From assembly GCA_021299035.1 (NCBI GenBank), contig JAJTGD010000003.1, positions 1 through 64,000 on the forward strand: 64,000 nt of DNA, read 5' to 3'. This DNA comes from Oxalobacteraceae bacterium (lineage in GTDB: Bacteria > Pseudomonadota > Gammaproteobacteria > Burkholderiales > Burkholderiaceae_D). Made by a program: the position numbers and the translations under genes. Shown in pieces: positions 27,271 to 36,263 of the stretch. Each line of letters begins with the position of its first letter. Within the stretch, counting starts at the first letter, position 1. The notes under the pieces are model-generated. The model had not been told where the DNA came from, made no database searches, and worked only from the letters and a program-made list of their open reading frames with translations.

Positions 27271-27903
27271 CTAGTGACAAGCGCGCAGCGTGAGGCCGCC
27301 GAATTTGGTTGCCAGTGCCTTCAAATCGTCGCGCGACTCGGCGTCCTCCAGCGTCACCCGGATCGCATAGCGCGCGGTATTCAGCGGGTATTCGCCGATG
27401 CGCGCATCACTCACGCCTGCCACCCGTAACTTCTCCAGATGGGCATCTGCCAATTCGGTGCGGGTAAAGAGTCCCAGCGAAATGCCCCAACGTCGTGCAG
27501 AGTCGTCGCGAATCACGGCGCTATCGGTGAAGCCCAATGTGCGTAACTGCGCCAAGCGCCGGTTAGCCGCCTCTTCGCTAGCCTGCGGTGGAATAAAGAT
27601 CAGCTGAGATGAAGCGGCTTGTACCAGGCGACGCTCGGCCGTCGGTGGGGACGACAACTTGGCAACTTGCTGCTCGAAGGACCCCACCGTCTGGGTATTG
27701 AAGTCGCCGATTTCAATACAAACCGGCTTCGAGGAATGATTCTCGGACGCGGGCGATTTGCCAAAAACATCGACCAGGTTCAAGCGCTCGGCATTCACTT
27801 GTTGCGACATCCGATCCGACTCGCCGCCAAATCGCTGAGTGGCCTGGAGCAGCACGAAGATGATCGCATTAGCCAGTAGTAGTAAATAAAATAGCGGTCT
27901 CAT
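27271..27903 (-). CDS. Membrane-anchored SPOR-domain protein
   Basis: 210 residues with one N-terminal transmembrane helix (MRPLFYLLLLANAIIFVLL, 1-19) and a C-terminal SPOR domain (about 125-205) that would bind denuded septal peptidoglycan in the periplasm. The start at 27903 overlaps the coaX stop by 4 bp. A longer open frame to 28119 runs inside coaX and is discarded. Position after birA and coaX is common in Burkholderiales. No precise role is known. Confidence 0.82.
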   Translation of the reverse strand: MRPLFYLLLLANAIIFVLLQATQRFGGESDRMSQQVNAERLNLVDVFGKSPASENHSSKPVCIEIGDFNTQTVGSFEQQVAKLSSPPTAERRLVQAASSQLIFIPPQASEEAANRRLAQLRTLGFTDSAVIRDDSARRWGISLGLFTRTELADAHLEKLRVAGVSDARIGEYPLNTARYAIRVTLEDAESRDDLKALATKFGGLTLRACH

Positions 27904-28643
27904 AACGACTCCGATAAGGCAGCAACCTGCAGGCCGCGCAGCACCAGCTGCTCGACCTGCTCGACCGGTGCAGGTAGATACGGCAACAGGTATTCCGCCG
28001 CGCCACCAGACAGCACGCAGAATGCCGATGGTAACTGTGCGCGGGCTTGCATAATCGCGCCCAGCTGAGCCTGCACACAACCGCTGACAATCGCATCGAG
28101 GGTGTTGTCTGCGAAGCACGAGACAGATAGACGCGCCTCGACATGCGGTAGCTGCGCAGTGCTGAGTGCCAGTGACTGGGCCATGGTACCGAGTCCGGGC
28201 AGAATCATGCCACCAAGGAAGCGGCCGCTGGCGTCTAGTGCATCAATCGTAGTCGCGGTACCGGCGGTAATAACGAGCAGCGCTTGTTCGGGAAACAGCG
28301 CGCGTGCGCCCAGCAATGAAGCAAAACGATCACAACCCAGCTGGCTCGGGTCTCGGTAACCATTGATCACACCGGCGCACTGCGCCTGCGAGCGAAACCA
28401 GTGCACCGATTCGATCGGCATCCCGCTTGCGCGCAGTAATGCTTCCAGCTGCGATCTGATTGACGCACCCGCCACATTCGATACCCATGCACTGCGTAGC
28501 TGGTGCTGCACCAAGATATCCGCCAGTGCGTCGAGTTCTGCATGAAACAATGCGCCACTCGCCTGCCATGCACCCAACTCGGCATCTTCATGGGCTAGCG
28601 CCCATTTCACGCGTGTATTTCCTGCGTCAATCAGTAGCAGCAT
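27900..28643 (-). CDS. coaX: Type III pantothenate kinase
   Basis: First step of coenzyme A synthesis, in the feedback-insensitive CoaX family. The phosphate loop is LLIDAGNTRVKWAL at the N-terminus (Asp6); GCDRFASLLGAR and VITAGTATTIDALD are family signatures. The start at 28643 gives 247 residues and overlaps the birA 3' end by 17 bp, so birA and coaX are tightly coupled. This partnership is frequent in proteobacteria. Confidence 0.94.
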   Translation of the reverse strand: MLLLIDAGNTRVKWALAHEDAELGAWQASGALFHAELDALADILVQHQLRSAWVSNVAGASIRSQLEALLRASGMPIESVHWFRSQAQCAGVINGYRDPSQLGCDRFASLLGARALFPEQALLVITAGTATTIDALDASGRFLGGMILPGLGTMAQSLALSTAQLPHVEARLSVSCFADNTLDAIVSGCVQAQLGAIMQARAQLPSAFCVLSGGAAEYLLPYLPAPVEQVEQLVLRGLQVAALSESL

Positions 28644-29445
28644 GTGATGCCTTGTTTGTCGATACAGCACGCAAAGAGAGGTCACCCGCTGCTACCGCGA
28701 TGAGCCCTGCATCGGTCTCCAGTTGCAAACAGCCAGTGGCATCGATGCCGCGCGCAATCCCCTCGTGCAGCAACTTGCCCTGATCCATCACACGCACGGG
28801 CAATCCGGAAAAGGCATGCCAGCGCTGCCAACGATCGATGAATGGCGCAAGGCCTTGTTGATCAAACGAACGAAGCGCATCGACCAAGGTATCGGTGATG
28901 GTCGCTAGCAATGCGTTGCGATCAATATTTTCGCCAAGTGATGCGACCTCATGCGGTACGCCGGTATCGCGCGCCGAATTCGGGTGGACATTCAGGCCCA
29001 CGCCAATCACTGCCCATACGCTTTCGCTACCCTCGATGCGCGCAACACCCGTTTCGACCAGCACACCACCGAGCTTGGCAGCGTCCAGCAACAAGTCGTT
29101 CGGCCACTTCAGCGTCACCGGATAGCCAAGCGCACGCAGCGTATCAGCGAGCGCGACACCAACCGCCAGTGGCAAACCAGCTAAGTGCACGAGTCCTCTT
29201 GAAAACGGCCACGCCAGCGAAAAACACAAACTATCGCCACGCACTGCATACCACGCACGCCCTGCGCGGCCACGACCCGCAGTCTGCTGCTCGGCGACAC
29301 GCAGTACCGGTGAGCGCAGCTGATCAATGCGCTGCCGTAAATCTGCATTGGTAGAGGCAGTCTCTGCCACCACCTCGATAACAAGACCATTCTCCACCGC
29401 ACTGCATTGCGCGGCAATTCGGTCGGCGTCTAGCGAATCGCTCAT
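28627..29445 (-). CDS. birA: Biotin--[acetyl-CoA-carboxylase] ligase, lacking the repressor domain
   Basis: Attaches biotin to the AccB carrier. The catalytic domain has TASTNADLR, the biotinoyl-AMP loop GRGRAGRAW, LKWPNDLLLD and the C-terminal SH3-like cap. At 272 residues there is no N-terminal helix-turn-helix, so unlike E. coli BirA it cannot be a bio-operon repressor by that route. ATG 29445 is supported by the family start and by avoiding a 39-residue non-homologous extension. Confidence 0.92.
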   Translation of the reverse strand: MSDSLDADRIAAQCSAVENGLVIEVVAETASTNADLRQRIDQLRSPVLRVAEQQTAGRGRAGRAWYAVRGDSLCFSLAWPFSRGLVHLAGLPLAVGVALADTLRALGYPVTLKWPNDLLLDAAKLGGVLVETGVARIEGSESVWAVIGVGLNVHPNSARDTGVPHEVASLGENIDRNALLATITDTLVDALRSFDQQGLAPFIDRWQRWHAFSGLPVRVMDQGKLLHEGIARGIDATGCLQLETDAGLIAVAAGDLSLRAVSTNKASHAATD

Positions 29446-29512
29446 GTGCACATTGTATCGGCTACGCCTGCGACGGATGACGCCCGCTGGAAAGTCCAAT
29501 AAACTGCAGCGC

Positions 29513-30664
29513 ATGTCGGCGCCGATCTCGTCCCTGCCAGTTACCTCACCCGAGCATCGCAAGCGCGAGGCCGAAGCATCGACGACTGCCCGTATCGGGC
29601 TGGTGTTTTACCTGGTGCTGGTGATTTATGCCAGCTGTTATCCTTGGGCAGGCTGGCGCAGCAACGGTCTTGCACCGTGGTCGTATCTATTCGAGGGCCT
29701 GCCCCACTATTGGACCGCCTTTGACTTGGTCACTAATGTGGTGGGCTATGTGCCGCTTGGCGCGCTAATCGTTTTTGCCCTGTATCCGCGACTGTCCGAT
29801 GCAGCAGCCGTCCTGTGTACGATCGCAAGTGGTGTTTTGCTTGCGGTGCTGCTGGAATGTGTGCAGAGTTATTTGCCTTCGCGCGTGCCGAGCATACTCG
29901 ACCTGATCACCAATACCAGCGGTGTGCTGATCGGTGCCATCGCAGGCCACCGATTATCGGTACCGGTACTCAAGCAAAGTCGATTGCGCGCACTAAAGTC
30001 GTATTGGTTCAGCGCGCGATCCAGCGCCGGGCTGATTGTTGTTGCGCTCTGGCCTCTGGCACAAATTTATCCCCAACCGTATTTATTTGGACACGGACTG
30101 TGGTTGCCGACGCTATCGACCATGCTGTCCGATTGGTTCAATGCGCCTATTGATATCGGCAAACTGCTATGGCGCGATATCAGTGTGGAGATTGAACACT
30201 TTCTGCTGGCAGAAATCGTGGTGACTGCGCTCGGCATGACCGCTGCCGTCCTGACCTTGCTGTGTCAAACACGCCGCACAGCCCCACGGGCAGTCCTGGC
30301 GATTGGCTTGCTATTGGCGGCGACAATGACCAAGGCGCTGGCGCATGCAGTCTTGTTTTCGCCCTCGGATGCGTTTGCCTGGCTGACGCCGTCTGCCGCC
30401 AGCGGATTGCTGGTCGGTGCGGTGATGCTTGCGGGCCTGTCCTTCGCGCCCGTGGCGGCACAGCGCCGCGCTGCCATTGTCGCCTTGCTGATCTGCCTGT
30501 TGCTACTCAACCTACTGCCGTCGAACCCGTATTTTCTGGCAACGCTCAGCGAGTGGGTACAGGGCAAATTTTTGAACTTCAACGGCGCTGCGCAGTTTTT
30601 GTCCTTGTTCTGGCCAGCGTTTGCGCTATGGATTTTGCTGCGTCCGACGCATCGTCAGGTCTAG
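29513..30664 (+). CDS. VanZ-like family membrane protein
   Basis: 383 residues with about ten predicted membrane helices. The first half carries the VanZ-like pattern (YASCYPWAGWRS, FDLVTNVVGYVPLGAL, ECVQSYLPSRVPSILDLITNTSGVLIG). The second half is hydrophobic with no recognised motif. VanZ family members are inner-membrane proteins of mostly unknown role; here there is no van cluster, so antibiotic resistance should not be inferred. It diverges from birA across 67 bp. ATG 29513 is chosen; the frame continues upstream inside birA. Confidence 0.82.
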   Translation: MSAPISSLPVTSPEHRKREAEASTTARIGLVFYLVLVIYASCYPWAGWRSNGLAPWSYLFEGLPHYWTAFDLVTNVVGYVPLGALIVFALYPRLSDAAAVLCTIASGVLLAVLLECVQSYLPSRVPSILDLITNTSGVLIGAIAGHRLSVPVLKQSRLRALKSYWFSARSSAGLIVVALWPLAQIYPQPYLFGHGLWLPTLSTMLSDWFNAPIDIGKLLWRDISVEIEHFLLAEIVVTALGMTAAVLTLLCQTRRTAPRAVLAIGLLLAATMTKALAHAVLFSPSDAFAWLTPSAASGLLVGAVMLAGLSFAPVAAQRRAAIVALLICLLLLNLLPSNPYFLATLSEWVQGKFLNFNGAAQFLSLFWPAFALWILLRPTHRQV

Positions 30665-30708
30665 GGCGGTATCATGCGCAGCCGAGCCACCCGATTTGTC
30701 ACTTTGTC

Positions 30709-31023
30709 ATGAGCGACCCTTTCTACCAACACCATGTGTTCATCTGTACTAATGTGCGCGACGATGGTCGAGCGTGCTGCGCTGAGCGAGGCGCCCAACG
30801 CGCGCAGGAGCATGCCAAGCGCCGCGTGAAGGCACTCAACATGAACGGCCAAGGCAAAGTGCGTATCAACAAGTCAGGCTGCCTCGATCGCTGTGAGGAG
30901 GGTCCAGTGATGGTGATCTACCCAGAAGCGGTCTGGTACACCTATGTCGACGAACACGATATCGATGAGATCATCGATTCGCATTTAGTAGAGGGCAAGG
31001 TCGTCGAGCGCTTGAAGATCTAA
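30709..31023 (+). CDS. Thioredoxin-like [2Fe-2S] ferredoxin
   Basis: 104 residues with four cysteines spaced as in Shethna-type, thioredoxin-fold [2Fe-2S] ferredoxins: Cys13, Cys24, Cys58 and Cys62 (FIC...CC...GCLDRC). The C-terminus VWYTYVDEHDIDEII is typical of the family. It probably carries electrons in the cytosol; the partner is unknown. ATG 30709 begins a conserved MSDPFYQHHVFIC start. It is followed by an alpha/beta hydrolase. Confidence 0.88.
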   Translation: MSDPFYQHHVFICTNVRDDGRACCAERGAQRAQEHAKRRVKALNMNGQGKVRINKSGCLDRCEEGPVMVIYPEAVWYTYVDEHDIDEIIDSHLVEGKVVERLKI

Positions 31024-31070
31024 CGCTCATTCCACGCTGGTAGCGCCGCGAATGATGAACCTTAGTGACA

Positions 31071-31700
31071 ATGAACGCTCAGACACAATCCTTCTCTCTC
31101 CAAGGACTTGCCGGCAGCATTGAGTGCAAGCTTGATCTGCCGCCGCAAGCAGCTCCCCGGGGCATCGCGTTAATCGCGCATCCGCATCCCTTGTATGGTG
31201 GCAGTATGGACAACAAGGTGGTGCAAACCCTGGTACGTGCCTTTCTAGCACTTGGCTATGTGTGCACCCGCATGAACTTCCGCGGCGTAGGTGAGTCCGC
31301 AGGCGTGCACGACCATGGTATCGGTGAGACGGATGACATGGCGCTGCTACATTCCCACATGGTGAAGCTGTATCCGGGACTACCGGTGGTTATGGGCGGG
31401 TTTTCTTTCGGCACCTTCGTGCTGTCGCGACTTAATCAGCAGTTAACCGCACAAAACAAAGGTGCGGAGCGTCTGGTTTTAGTGGGTTGCGCCGCTGGCA
31501 AGTGGGAACTCGCACCTGTTCCATCAAACACGCTATTGATTCATGGCGAACAGGATGAAACCATTCCGCTTACTGATGTATTCGACTGGGCTCGTCCACA
31601 AGATCTACCCGTGGTGGTGATTCCTGGCGCTGATCATTTTTTTCATCGCAAGCTTCACCACATCAAACAGATCGTGATCGCCGCCTGGGGTTCGACATAA
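31071..31700 (+). CDS. Alpha/beta hydrolase, small serine hydrolase family
   Basis: 209-residue alpha/beta hydrolase fold. HPHPLYGGSMDNKVVQ is the oxyanion region, FRGVGESAG the second motif, GFSFGTFV the nucleophile elbow (Ser), and ADHFFH the C-terminal His. Members are often annotated as CocE/NonD-like or osmotically induced hydrolases; the substrate is unknown. ATG 31071 is chosen over GTG 31065. It follows the ferredoxin by 47 bp in the same direction. Confidence 0.85.
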   Translation: MNAQTQSFSLQGLAGSIECKLDLPPQAAPRGIALIAHPHPLYGGSMDNKVVQTLVRAFLALGYVCTRMNFRGVGESAGVHDHGIGETDDMALLHSHMVKLYPGLPVVMGGFSFGTFVLSRLNQQLTAQNKGAERLVLVGCAAGKWELAPVPSNTLLIHGEQDETIPLTDVFDWARPQDLPVVVIPGADHFFHRKLHHIKQIVIAAWGST

Positions 31701-31736
31701 GTCTGCACAACACCCTCGACGTTCAGCACAGAGCGC

Positions 31737-31742
31737 TATAAT
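31737..31742 (+). promoter_or_regulatory. Candidate -10 box of dacA-ybeD-lipB-lipA
   Basis: Perfect TATAAT 38 bp before the dacA ATG. A partial -35 (TCGACG) lies 15 bp upstream, so spacing is short and the assignment tentative. Confidence 0.45.
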
Positions 31743-31780
31743 CCATGCAGCATGTTTGCTGTGGAAATCGCCCCCATTCA

Positions 31781-32929
31781 ATGAAAAAATTTCTGGCCGT
31801 CTGCGCGGCGCTGTGTCTGTTTGCCAATGCTGCCGCCGAATCGGTCGCACCCCCCACGATTGCCGCCCGCTCATGGCTGTTGATGGATGCGACCAGCGGC
31901 CAAATCCTCGCTGCACACGAACCCGATATGCGGATCGAGCCAGCATCACTCACCAAACTGATGACCGCATACCTGGCTTTTTCAGCAGTCAGAGACAAGC
32001 GCATCGACCTGCAACAGACGGTGAATGTTTCGGTGAATGCATGGAAGGTTGATGGCGATAGCTCCAAGATGTTCATCGAACCATCAACACCGGTGCGGAT
32101 ACAAGACTTGCTGTACGGACTGATCGTTCAATCAGGTAATGATGCGGCAATCACGCTAGCTGAGGCAATCGCTGGAAGTGAAGCGACATTTGTCGATCAA
32201 ATGAATCGCACAGCGCTTAGTCTGGGTCTGAAAAACACGCACTTCGCCAACCCCCATGGCCTGCCGCACGTAGAAAACTACGCGACTGCACGCGACTTAT
32301 CGACGCTAGCGAATCGCTTGATCATTGATTTCCCCGAGCTTTACAAAATTTATTCCACCAAGAGCTTCACCTACAACAAGATCACGCAACCCAACCGAAA
32401 TCGGCTGCTATGGCTTGACCCAACGGTCGATGGCGTAAAAACCGGACACACACAGGCGGCGGGTTACTGTCTGATCGCCGCCGCCAAGCGGCCAAATGGC
32501 GCGCATGGTGATCGCCGTATGCTCTCGGTGGTACTCGGCACCGTGTCGGATTCGGTGCGGGCACAAGAAAGCCAAAAGCTTTTGAATTGGGGTTTTCAGA
32601 ACTTCGAGACCCACAAAATGTATAGCAAAGGCCAAGTCGTACTCGCGCCAACCGTGTGGAAAGGCGCGATCAATAAATTGAAGCTTGGCTTTAATCGCGA
32701 CGTGTATGTGACGCTACCACAGGGCAGTCGTCCGAAAATCACCACACAGGTTGAGCGTACTGATCCTTTGGTTGCACCGATCGCGCGACATGCGCCAGTT
32801 GGTACGCTGAAGCTGCTGGCGAATGATCAGATCATCAATAGCGTACCGCTACTGGCACTTGAAGCCGTACCTACCGCCAGCATTGTCGGCCGCTCGATCG
32901 ATACGCTACGGCTGCTGCTGCCCCATTGA
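31781..32929 (+). CDS. dacA: D-alanyl-D-alanine carboxypeptidase (low-mass PBP5/6 type)
   Basis: Trims the terminal D-Ala of peptidoglycan pentapeptides. Signal peptide 1-19, then the penicillin-binding motifs Ser56-x-x-Lys59 (SLTK), Ser118-Gly-Asn120 and Lys220-Thr-Gly222 (KTGHT). A C-terminal PBP5-type beta domain and an amphipathic end helix (SIDTLRLLLPH) tether it to the inner membrane. 382 residues. It leads the dacA-ybeD-lipB-lipA order also seen in E. coli. The symbol is by similarity; dacC-type paralogues look alike. Confidence 0.93.
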   Translation: MKKFLAVCAALCLFANAAAESVAPPTIAARSWLLMDATSGQILAAHEPDMRIEPASLTKLMTAYLAFSAVRDKRIDLQQTVNVSVNAWKVDGDSSKMFIEPSTPVRIQDLLYGLIVQSGNDAAITLAEAIAGSEATFVDQMNRTALSLGLKNTHFANPHGLPHVENYATARDLSTLANRLIIDFPELYKIYSTKSFTYNKITQPNRNRLLWLDPTVDGVKTGHTQAAGYCLIAAAKRPNGAHGDRRMLSVVLGTVSDSVRAQESQKLLNWGFQNFETHKMYSKGQVVLAPTVWKGAINKLKLGFNRDVYVTLPQGSRPKITTQVERTDPLVAPIARHAPVGTLKLLANDQIINSVPLLALEAVPTASIVGRSIDTLRLLLPH

Positions 32930-32941
32930 TCGCAGGACCGG

Positions 32942-33214
32942 ATGATGCCGCTACCGAGCGAAAGTCTGATTGAGTATCCCAGCGACTTCCCAATCAAGAT
33001 CATGGGAATCATGCAGGATGACTTTGCACAAACCATGGTGGAACTAGTTCAGCGTCATGATCCCGACTTCCACGCCGGCAAAATGACCATGCGGCCCTCA
33101 TCACAAGGTAACTATCTGGCGCTGACCGTAACCGTGCGCGCTACTAGTCGCGAGCAGCTCGACAATCTCTACCGTGAGCTATCGTCACATGCGATGGTCA
33201 AGGTAGTGCTGTAA
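32942..33214 (+). CDS. ybeD: DUF493 (YbeD) family protein
   Basis: 90-residue conserved protein between the carboxypeptidase gene and lipB. The motif [13 protein letters not shown] and the ACT-like pattern ending [14 protein letters not shown] are typical of YbeD. The ACT-like fold suggests small-molecule sensing, but no ligand is established. It begins 12 bp after dacA and ends 5 bp before lipB. Confidence 0.9.
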   Translation: MMPLPSESLIEYPSDFPIKIMGIMQDDFAQTMVELVQRHDPDFHAGKMTMRPSSQGNYLALTVTVRATSREQLDNLYRELSSHAMVKVVL

Positions 33215-33219
33215 ACCGC

Positions 33220-33855
33220 ATGCATGCGCTGCTGACCCTGCGCCGTGGCCTTGAGTCTTATGAGCAGAGTTTCGCTGCCATGCGCGCGTTTACCGATACG
33301 CGCACGCCTGAGACCGATGATCAGCTATGGCTGGTCGAGCATCCGCCGGTGTTTACTTTGGGACTGGGCGCCGACCCTGCCCATGTGATCGATGCACACC
33401 AGATTCCCGTGGTTCAAACCGACCGCGGTGGCGAGGTCACCTATCACGGTCCCGGACAGGCCATCGCCTATCTGCTGTTTGATCTTCGACGCGACGGCCG
33501 GCGGCTACTACCGCGAGAGTTTGTTCATCGCATCGAGCAAGCTGTGATCGAGACCCTCGCCACGTATAATTGTGCGGGTGAGCGTAAGGCTGGAGCGCCA
33601 GGGATTTACATCGCGAACGGCGAATGGCGTGGCGCGAAAATCGCTGCACTGGGCTTGAAGATCCGCGCTAATGGTTGCACCTATCACGGCGTATCCTTGA
33701 ATGTCGCGATGGATCTGCAACCCTTCGAATGGATTAATCCCTGCGGCTATTCCGGTCTTGCAACTGTTGATCTGCGCAGCTTGGGCGTACAGGCGTCACT
33801 GCTTGAGGTACAAGAGCAACTGGCCCGCGCGCTCGAACAACAACTACTGCCTTGA
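33220..33855 (+). CDS. lipB: Octanoyl-[ACP]:protein N-octanoyltransferase
   Basis: Moves octanoyl groups from acyl carrier protein to lipoyl domains, the first step of lipoate synthesis. Signatures: [22 protein letters not shown] and the catalytic Cys in PCGYSGL, with the catalytic Lys in [10 protein letters not shown]. 211 residues. It lies 5 bp after ybeD and 3 bp before lipA, a tight operon. Confidence 0.96.
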   Translation: MHALLTLRRGLESYEQSFAAMRAFTDTRTPETDDQLWLVEHPPVFTLGLGADPAHVIDAHQIPVVQTDRGGEVTYHGPGQAIAYLLFDLRRDGRRLLPREFVHRIEQAVIETLATYNCAGERKAGAPGIYIANGEWRGAKIAALGLKIRANGCTYHGVSLNVAMDLQPFEWINPCGYSGLATVDLRSLGVQASLLEVQEQLARALEQQLLP

Positions 33856-33858
33856 GCC

Positions 33859-34830
33859 ATGTCTGATTCCGGCGATACCCTCGATACCCGCTACGACCCG
33901 AACCAAAAACAAAAAGGCGCGGGTAAGACCGCGCGCATTCCTATCAAGATCGTACCCGCCGAGAAGCTGGCAAAGCCGGACTGGATCCGGGTAAAGGCTG
34001 CTTCACCGACTACGCGCTTCTACGAAATCAAAGATATCTTGCGCAAGAATCAGCTGGTCACCGTGTGTGAAGAAGCGTCTTGTCCGAACATTGGTGAGTG
34101 CTTCGGCAAGGGCACCGCTACCTTCATGATCATGGGTGACAAATGCACCCGCCGCTGCCCGTTTTGTGATGTTGGCCACGGCCGCCCCGATCCGCTCGAC
34201 GTCAACGAACCCGAGAATCTGGCGCGCACCATTGCAGCGCTTAAGCTCTCCTATGTGGTGATCACATCAGTCGACCGTGATGATTTGCGAGATGGCGGTG
34301 CTGCACATTTTGTCGATTGCATACGGCGCGTACGCGAACTGTCACCGGCGACTCGAATAGAGATTCTGACGCCGGATTTCAGAGGCCGTATCGATCGTGC
34401 GCTCGAGATTTTGCAGGCTGCGCCGCCCGATGTGATGAACCACAACCTTGAAACCGTGCCCCGCCTGTACCGTGAAGCGCGACCCGGATCGGATTACGCC
34501 TTCTCGCTTGAACTACTGAAGCGTTTCAAAGCTCTGTGCCCGGACGTACCTACCAAGTCTGGCCTCATGGTGGGACTCGGCGAAACCGATGAAGAAATTC
34601 TTCAGGTGATGCGCGACCTACGCGCGCATGACGTAGATATGTTGACCATCGGTCAGTATCTAATGCCCAGCGGTGACCACTTGCCCGTACGGCGCTATGT
34701 GCATCCGGACACATTCAAAATGTTTGAGCACGAGGCCAAGCAAATGGGCTTTGTCCACGCCGCAGTCGGTGCGATGGTGCGTAGCTCGTATCACGCGGAT
34801 CAACAAGCGCACCACGCTGGTGTCGTTTAG
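33859..34830 (+). CDS. lipA: Lipoyl synthase
   Basis: Radical-SAM enzyme that inserts two sulfurs into the octanoyl chain. Both [4Fe-4S] sites are intact: the auxiliary cluster Cys70-x4-Cys75-x5-Cys81, and the radical-SAM cluster Cys96-x3-Cys100-x2-Cys103 (CTRRCPFC). The C-terminal Arg-Ser-Ser-Tyr ([10 protein letters not shown]) supplies the auxiliary-cluster serine. 323 residues. As a SAM user it shares a metabolite with the two riboswitches in the window, but no riboswitch precedes this operon. Confidence 0.97.
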   Translation: MSDSGDTLDTRYDPNQKQKGAGKTARIPIKIVPAEKLAKPDWIRVKAASPTTRFYEIKDILRKNQLVTVCEEASCPNIGECFGKGTATFMIMGDKCTRRCPFCDVGHGRPDPLDVNEPENLARTIAALKLSYVVITSVDRDDLRDGGAAHFVDCIRRVRELSPATRIEILTPDFRGRIDRALEILQAAPPDVMNHNLETVPRLYREARPGSDYAFSLELLKRFKALCPDVPTKSGLMVGLGETDEEILQVMRDLRAHDVDMLTIGQYLMPSGDHLPVRRYVHPDTFKMFEHEAKQMGFVHAAVGAMVRSSYHADQQAHHAGVV

Positions 34831-34844
34831 TTCTTCTGTCGGAC

Positions 34845-34988
34845 GCTAACAACAACGCCAGAATTACTTGAGGCGGGTTGTAAACCTGCTGCAAAGGTGT
34901 CGATGGCTAGGCGGGAGCGCCGCAGGCAGTACATGAGGTACGACAAGGCGCTACCAACAACGCCAGCGGCACCTTTACGGCAGGTTTA
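34845..34988. repeat. Composite direct/inverted repeat between lipA and tlpA
   Basis: A 17-nt unit GCTA(A/C)CAACAACGCCAG occurs at 34845-34861 and again at 34950-34966 with one mismatch. A 19-nt sequence at 34881-34899 is the reverse complement, with two mismatches, of 34970-34988; the right arm ends exactly on the tlpA stop codon. Between them is GCGGGAGCGCCGCAGGCAG with a nested GTAC/GTAC pair. No gene is visible in this stretch. It could be a miniature mobile element or a bidirectional terminator-like structure for the convergent lipA and tlpA. Confidence 0.6.
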
Positions 34989-35513
34989 GGCAGCGAGCGC
35001 CTTTTCGATCAGCTTATGCAAGCCCACCTCATCCGGAATACCCACAAAACGCTTGAGTATGTTGCCGTCTTTATCGATCAAGAAAGCGGTGGGTGTGAGT
35101 TGTACGTCACCGAATGCCTTGGCATTACTGCCATTGGTATCCAGGGCCACCGTAAACGGCAGCTGTCGCGTCTCGGTATAGTTCTGCACATACTGCGGCG
35201 GGTCGTAGCTCATCGCGACGGCGACTAACTCAAAGCCACGTTCGCGGTATTTGTTGAAAGTACCGACCATCTGGGGCATCTCGGCGATGCAGCTACCACA
35301 GCTGGTTGCCCAAAAATTCACCAGCACGACTTTGCCACGCAGCGACGTGGTGGTGAGCTGCTGGCCATTCAAGGTATTGAACGTCGCTGTGGGCGCCTGC
35401 TCACGTTTGAGCAGGGACAGGGCGAGGAAAAGAACAACACCCAGAATTGCGACGATCGACATCGTCTGCAGAATGGTGAGGCCGCCGATGCGGCGCGGGA
35501 AATGCTTGGACAT
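34986..35513 (-). CDS. TlpA-like thiol:disulfide oxidoreductase
   Basis: 175 residues: one transmembrane anchor (about 13-34) and a thioredoxin-fold domain facing the periplasm. The active site is Cys72-Gly-Ser-Cys75 within NFWATSCGSC, with the cis-Pro motif TPTAFLIDKDG. Such proteins keep periplasmic thiols reduced, for example during cytochrome c maturation, but no ccm genes are nearby. The Gly-Ser spacer between the cysteines differs from the common Pro-x. It converges on lipA. Confidence 0.88.
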   Translation of the reverse strand: MSKHFPRRIGGLTILQTMSIVAILGVVLFLALSLLKREQAPTATFNTLNGQQLTTTSLRGKVVLVNFWATSCGSCIAEMPQMVGTFNKYRERGFELVAVAMSYDPPQYVQNYTETRQLPFTVALDTNGSNAKAFGDVQLTPTAFLIDKDGNILKRFVGIPDEVGLHKLIEKALAA

Positions 35514-35545
35514 AGGTTTATTCGTATGAGCGACAATGACCCGCC

Positions 35546-35585
35546 ATTATAGGCGCGCGGCCGGGACTCGAACCAGCCCGGCCGC
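35546..35585 (-). promoter_or_regulatory. Candidate tlpA promoter with adjacent GC hairpin
   Basis: TATAAT on the minus strand (35551-35546) lies 32 bp before the tlpA start. Just upstream is a perfect 9-bp hairpin (GCGGCCGGG 35557-35565 / CCCGGCCGC 35577-35585), which begins 9 bp after the dolP-like stop. The hairpin may terminate that gene, though no U-run follows. No good -35 is visible. Confidence 0.4.
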
Positions 35586-35594
35586 GGGATAAGC

Positions 35595-36263
35595 TTACTT
35601 GGCGGGTGCCGAGGTGCGCGATTCTTCGGGAGATGACTTGGCCTTCAGCTCAAGCAGCTCGTCCTCGCTGATGTACTCGAACAGCTTGACCACTTTGCGG
35701 ATATTGTTCGCTGCGTTACGCGCTACCTCAGCACCGAGCTTGGCTTCACGCTGGGTAACGCGCCCCATCAGATAAACCACACCGCGATCGGTATGTACTT
35801 TGAAAGCACTGAGATAGAGATCTTTGGTATCGATGATCGCCGCCTTGACCTTACTGGTGATCAGTAAATCATTGGAGCGCGCACTTATGGAGGATACCGG
35901 TGCGATATCAAGATCATTTTCGATTTTTTTCGGATCCACCAAGGTTGCGATCTGTGCCTCAACATCCGCTTTCATTTTCTCATCGGCGACTTCGCCAGTC
36001 AGAACCACCATGCGGTTATAGCTGGTGACGGCTACCCTGCCTTTATCACCGGTAATCTTGTTAGCGCGGCCCTCGCCCTTTAGCTCTATGGCTTTGTCGT
36101 CAGTTTGTGTGCCAATCGAGCGGCGATCAATTGCTGCCATCGATCCTACGGCAGTCGCTCCCACCACCAGAGGCACACAGCCCTGCAGACTGGCGCAGAG
36201 CACTGCGCCCAGCGCAAGCCCCAGTAGTGGACGGCCGATGGCCGTCGATAGTGCTAGTTTCAT
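35595..36263 (-). CDS. dolP: Outer-membrane lipoprotein with two BON domains (DolP/YraP-like)
   Basis: Lipoprotein signal with lipobox LQGC (Cys29). Two BON domains follow (about 70-130 and 145-203), the second with VYLMGRVTQREAKLGAEVARN. DolP in E. coli supports outer-membrane integrity and BAM function. 222 residues; the C-terminal tail is charged and disordered. The start overlaps the diaA-like gene by 4 bp. The order rsmI / yraN - diaA - dolP matches E. coli, which supports the name. Confidence 0.85.
   Translation of the reverse strand: MKLALSTAIGRPLLGLALGAVLCASLQGCVPLVVGATAVGSMAAIDRRSIGTQTDDKAIELKGEGRANKITGDKGRVAVTSYNRMVVLTGEVADEKMKADVEAQIATLVDPKKIENDLDIAPVSSISARSNDLLITSKVKAAIIDTKDLYLSAFKVHTDRGVVYLMGRVTQREAKLGAEVARNAANNIRKVVKLFEYISEDELLELKAKSSPEESRTSAPAK

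Noticed and set aside
29513-30664. VanZ-like gene as glycopeptide resistance
   Set aside because: The family is broad, the host is Gram-negative and no vanA/H/X genes are near; a resistance claim is not supported.
35557-35585. tRNA-like T-arm sequence (GGTTCGAGTCC on the minus strand)
   Set aside because: Only this arm-like hairpin is present; there is no acceptor stem, D-arm or anticodon arm around it, and the loop is 11 nt. It is a plain GC hairpin.
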